NCBI GenBank assembly: GCA_002323795.1
Contig: DCPZ01000071.1
Span: forward strand, 11,393-27,631
DNA length: 16,239 bases
Direction: 5' to 3'
From: Flavobacteriales bacterium UBA1531
GTDB lineage: Bacteria > Bacteroidota > Bacteroidia > Flavobacteriales_D > Sanyastnellaceae
Within the stretch, counting starts at the first letter, position 1. Each line of letters begins with the position of its first letter. Made by a program: the position numbers and the translations under genes. Below, one piece after another: positions 13,951-16,239 of the stretch. Under the pieces are notes generated by a model. The model saw only the letters and a program-made list of their open reading frames with translations. It was not told where the DNA came from and made no database searches.

Positions 13951-15867
13951 ATGAAGCATTTTACATTGGCCTTTGTTTTAGGTCTGTTTGTTTTTTCAGG
14001 AATGGCACAGTCACCGGTCACGTCAGGTGTGCAACTGTTGCAGGATGTTCCTCAACTGGCTCCGGAGATGCGCAAGGCGCTGCCCATGCCAACAAAGGCT
14101 GTCGCGGATTTTTCGGATCGCCCTCAACAACCGCTTGAAGGCGAGTCCACATTGGATGTGGAGCACGTCATGTCACGGGAACTTATTGTCGAGCGTCAAG
14201 TCATTGGTTACACGCAATATGATCTGCAGTCCAATGCAGCCATTGACGATCGCATGGCCGGGGGAGGAGAAGCTGTTTCTGCAGCTTGGACGATGAGTTT
14301 AGAATTGACGCCATTTGAAGACCGTGGAACCGGTTACAACTTTTATGATGGCACGGTATGGGATGAAATCGCTTACCAGCGCATCGAGTCTACTCGCATT
14401 GGATGGCCTTCGATCGTTCATACTGCGAGTGGACGTGAAGTAGTCGTGAGCCACCCGGGCATTGACACTCCGCTGCACATGGCTTGGCGCGATGCGGGAA
14501 CAGGAGCTGCATGGACCGAGGCGAGCATCCCAAGTGACATTGCTGTCGGTAAACTATGGCCTCGAATGGCTGCTGGAGGTGAGGATGGGAATTCCTTACA
14601 CGTGATCTGTGTAACAACGCCAGAAGCCAACGGCGGTGCGTTTTACGGTGGTCAAGACGGAGCATTGCTTTACTACCGCTCACAGGATGGAGGAGATACT
14701 TGGGACATCATCGATTATGTTTTTCCTGAGGCGGACAGCACGCAATTCTTTGGGTTCAGCGGAGACACCTATGCCATTCATGCTCGAGGCAACACTGTGG
14801 CGCTCGCCTCATTCAATGATTTCAGCGATTCATTCGTAATGATTTCTCAAGATAACGGCGATACGTGGGAGAAGCAGTTGCTTGTTGATTTTCCAGTGGA
14901 CCTGTACGAAGTGGACATGGGATTGCCAGAAATCGGTGAAGATTACAATGAAGATGGTCTTTTTCAAGAGTTTTTCAACGCCGACGGAGCGGGGGATATT
15001 CACATCGATACATATGGCCAGGTCCACGTATCGTTTGGCTCCATGTATTACATGGATGCGGACACCATTGATGGCACTACGAGCTATTTTCCAGGGACCA
15101 ATGGTCTTGCTTACTGGAATGAAACCATGGGTTCCGACAGTGCCCAAATCATCGCTTATTCTTTCGACTATGATGAGAGTGGTACGTTGGATTTCGAGGA
15201 TGAGATTGCCGCGTATTACGTCGGCTGTGCAGCATTTCCATCCATCGCAACAGATGCTTCAGGTGCGATGTACATTACCTATTCTGCTATCATGGAGAAT
15301 TTCTCAACGGGCGCTCAAAATTACCGCCACCAATTCGTTGTGTACAGCACAGACGGTGGGGTAACTTGGAATACGGAGGAAGCCTGTGATCTGACTCCTG
15401 ATGTCGACTTTGACGGTTATGAAGCTGTTTTTGGATCAATCGCTCCTGATGTGGTCGATGGCCACCTGGAGATCATTTATCAGCGAGACTTTGAGCCAGG
15501 GCTCCACGTGCGGGGTGACGAAGATCCCATCGACATCAATGACATCGTACACTTGCGTGTACCCACGGACGACCTAGGCGATTGCGCTGATGTTGAATTT
15601 GAAGATTGGGTAGGCATTGCTGAAGCCTTTGATCCCGCAGAAATCAGCATGTATCCGAACCCTGCGGATGATCAGGTTGAATTGGTAATCAACCGACCAG
15701 GTGCGCACCTCGTGGATGTTTGGAGTGCAACAGGGCAACGTGTGCTTTCCATGCAAACAACAGCAATGGTAGCGCAGATGGAAACGAGCCACTGGGCTCC
15801 GGGGATATACTTAGTCAATATTTCTCAAGGTGACCATCATACTGTGGTGCGATTAGCCGTTCAGTGA
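13951..15867 (+). CDS. Secreted Asp-box/BNR repeat protein with T9SS type A sorting domain
   Basis: A 638-residue exported protein. A signal peptide (residues 1-19, cleavage likely A-Q at 19-20) sends it through Sec. A C-terminal Por sorting domain (about 566-638), beginning SMYPNPADDQVEL and ending PGIYLVNISQGDHHTVVRLAVQ, directs type IX secretion to the surface. The middle has three Asp boxes (SxDxGxTW): SQDGGDTW (244-251), SQDNGDTW (299-306) and STDGGVTW (466-473), which mark beta-propeller blades as in sialidase-like proteins; no sialidase catalytic set is evident. Acidic stretches such as DYNEDGLFQEF and DYDESGTLDFEDE may bind calcium. The start at 13951 is fixed by the signal peptide; an in-frame ATG at 13834 lies within psd. 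The role, possibly glycan binding or adhesion, is inference. Confidence 0.92.
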   Translation: MKHFTLAFVLGLFVFSGMAQSPVTSGVQLLQDVPQLAPEMRKALPMPTKAVADFSDRPQQPLEGESTLDVEHVMSRELIVERQVIGYTQYDLQSNAAIDDRMAGGGEAVSAAWTMSLELTPFEDRGTGYNFYDGTVWDEIAYQRIESTRIGWPSIVHTASGREVVVSHPGIDTPLHMAWRDAGTGAAWTEASIPSDIAVGKLWPRMAAGGEDGNSLHVICVTTPEANGGAFYGGQDGALLYYRSQDGGDTWDIIDYVFPEADSTQFFGFSGDTYAIHARGNTVALASFNDFSDSFVMISQDNGDTWEKQLLVDFPVDLYEVDMGLPEIGEDYNEDGLFQEFFNADGAGDIHIDTYGQVHVSFGSMYYMDADTIDGTTSYFPGTNGLAYWNETMGSDSAQIIAYSFDYDESGTLDFEDEIAAYYVGCAAFPSIATDASGAMYITYSAIMENFSTGAQNYRHQFVVYSTDGGVTWNTEEACDLTPDVDFDGYEAVFGSIAPDVVDGHLEIIYQRDFEPGLHVRGDEDPIDINDIVHLRVPTDDLGDCADVEFEDWVGIAEAFDPAEISMYPNPADDQVELVINRPGAHLVDVWSATGQRVLSMQTTAMVAQMETSHWAPGIYLVNISQGDHHTVVRLAVQ

Positions 15868-15887
15868 GTGCTCTAAAATGTACATTG

Positions 15888-15918
15888 AAGCCCCTCGCGC
15901 AAGTGGGGGGCTTTTTTT
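15888..15918 (+). terminator. Rho-independent terminator after the T9SS-exported protein
   Basis: AAGCCCC (15888-15894) pairs with GGGGCTT (15907-15913), with partial pairing of the inner bases, followed by seven Ts (15912-15918). It begins 20 nt after the stop codon and separates this gene from cinA. Confidence 0.88.
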
Positions 15919-15953
15919 ATGCTCGAATTTCGGAGTCGTCAAGACGTGCGGAT

Positions 15954-15961
15954 TAATTTTG
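15954..15961 (+). promoter_or_regulatory. Candidate -7 promoter box for cinA
   Basis: TAATTTTG is a full match to TAnnTTTG and is followed by GAGC and the cinA ATG at 15966. It lies just downstream of a strong terminator, so cinA needs its own promoter. The -33 box is not clear. Transcription would start about at the ATG. Confidence 0.55.
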
Positions 15962-15965
15962 GAGC

Positions 15966-16239
15966 ATGTTAGCGGAAATCATCACCATTGGAGACGAGTT
16001 GTTGCTGGGACAAACCATTGATACCAATTCAGCTTGGATGGGATCGCAACTCGCTGCGCATGGAATTCGCGTGCATCGAATCACCTCCATTTCCGATGAG
16101 TCAGAAGCGATACGCGCAGCGTTGGATGAGTCCTTGTTGCGAGTGGATTTCGTGCTTATTACGGGAGGGTTAGGTCCTACCCGGGACGACATAACCAAGC
16201 AAACATTAGCGGATTATTTTGATACGCAACTGGTCATGG
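15966..16239 (+). CDS. cinA: CinA family protein, N-terminal part (MoCF-like domain; C-terminus outside window)
   Basis: The 91 residues present are the start of the molybdopterin-binding-like (MoCF) domain of CinA. They show the standard opening MLAEIITIGDELLLGQTIDTNS and the later FVLITGGLGPTRDDITKQ, the family's strongest motif. Full CinA proteins join this COG1058 domain, an ADP-ribose pyrophosphatase in characterised members, to a C-terminal NMN deamidase domain and act in pyridine nucleotide recycling; whether the second domain is present cannot be seen here. The ATG at 15966 matches the family start. The gene is cut by the right edge. Confidence 0.95.
   Translation, partial: MLAEIITIGDELLLGQTIDTNSAWMGSQLAAHGIRVHRITSISDESEAIRAALDESLLRVDFVLITGGLGPTRDDITKQTLADYFDTQLVM

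Overview
The window is a compact stretch of chromosome from a member of the Bacteroidota, most likely Flavobacteriales (Cryomorphaceae/Schleiferiaceae-like). Three things point there. A secreted protein ends in a type IX secretion (Por) sorting domain. Promoter-like sites follow the Bacteroidota pattern TAnnTTTG, some with a TTTG/TTG box 17-19 nt upstream, and there are few Shine-Dalgarno sequences. Several neighbourhoods are familiar from flavobacterial genomes: DUF3822-rsmD-coaD, NUDIX/pyrE/SRPBCC, and birA/rsfS/ftsH/cdsA/psd. The genus cannot be fixed from the sequence. Fifteen genes are supported and nearly all of the DNA is coding. I see no tRNA, rRNA, CRISPR array, insertion sequence or phage gene, and no gene-free stretch over 300 bases.

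Layout. Positions 1-766 (minus) hold the N-terminal part of an ornithine aminotransferase. Positions 1037-1456 (plus) hold ndk, which shares a bidirectional terminator with a RecD-like helicase at 1534-2985 (minus). A plus-strand run from 3115 to 7229 carries a three-helix membrane protein, a DUF3822 protein, rsmD, coaD and an exported protein with a cysteine-less thioredoxin-like domain; most junctions overlap, and the rsmD/coaD pair is 9 nt apart. A NUDIX hydrolase (minus, to 7861) stands head to head with pyrE, which overlaps an SRPBCC gene. That gene in turn overlaps the stop codon of the converging biotin ligase gene (minus, 8923-9789). From 9967 to 13880 rsfS, ftsH, a DUF2007 gene, cdsA and psd form a tight run. 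A T9SS-exported Asp-box protein (13951-15867) with its own terminator follows, then the start of cinA.

Most genes are housekeeping: nucleotide supply (ndk, pyrE), CoA and biotin use (coaD, birA), rRNA methylation and ribosome silencing (rsmD, rsfS), membrane protein quality control (ftsH) and phospholipid synthesis (cdsA, psd). Placing ftsH beside cdsA and psd couples membrane proteolysis with phosphatidylethanolamine synthesis.

I found no clear new multi-gene defence or mobile system. The points most worth a second look are: a repeated promoter layout with the -7 box only 4-5 nt from the ATG, implying leaderless or nearly leaderless mRNAs; an ornithine aminotransferase that looks eukaryote-like and uses ATA codons unlike its neighbours; an unusually short CdsA; three genes with no usable ATG start; and the uncharacterised membrane protein/DUF3822 pair.
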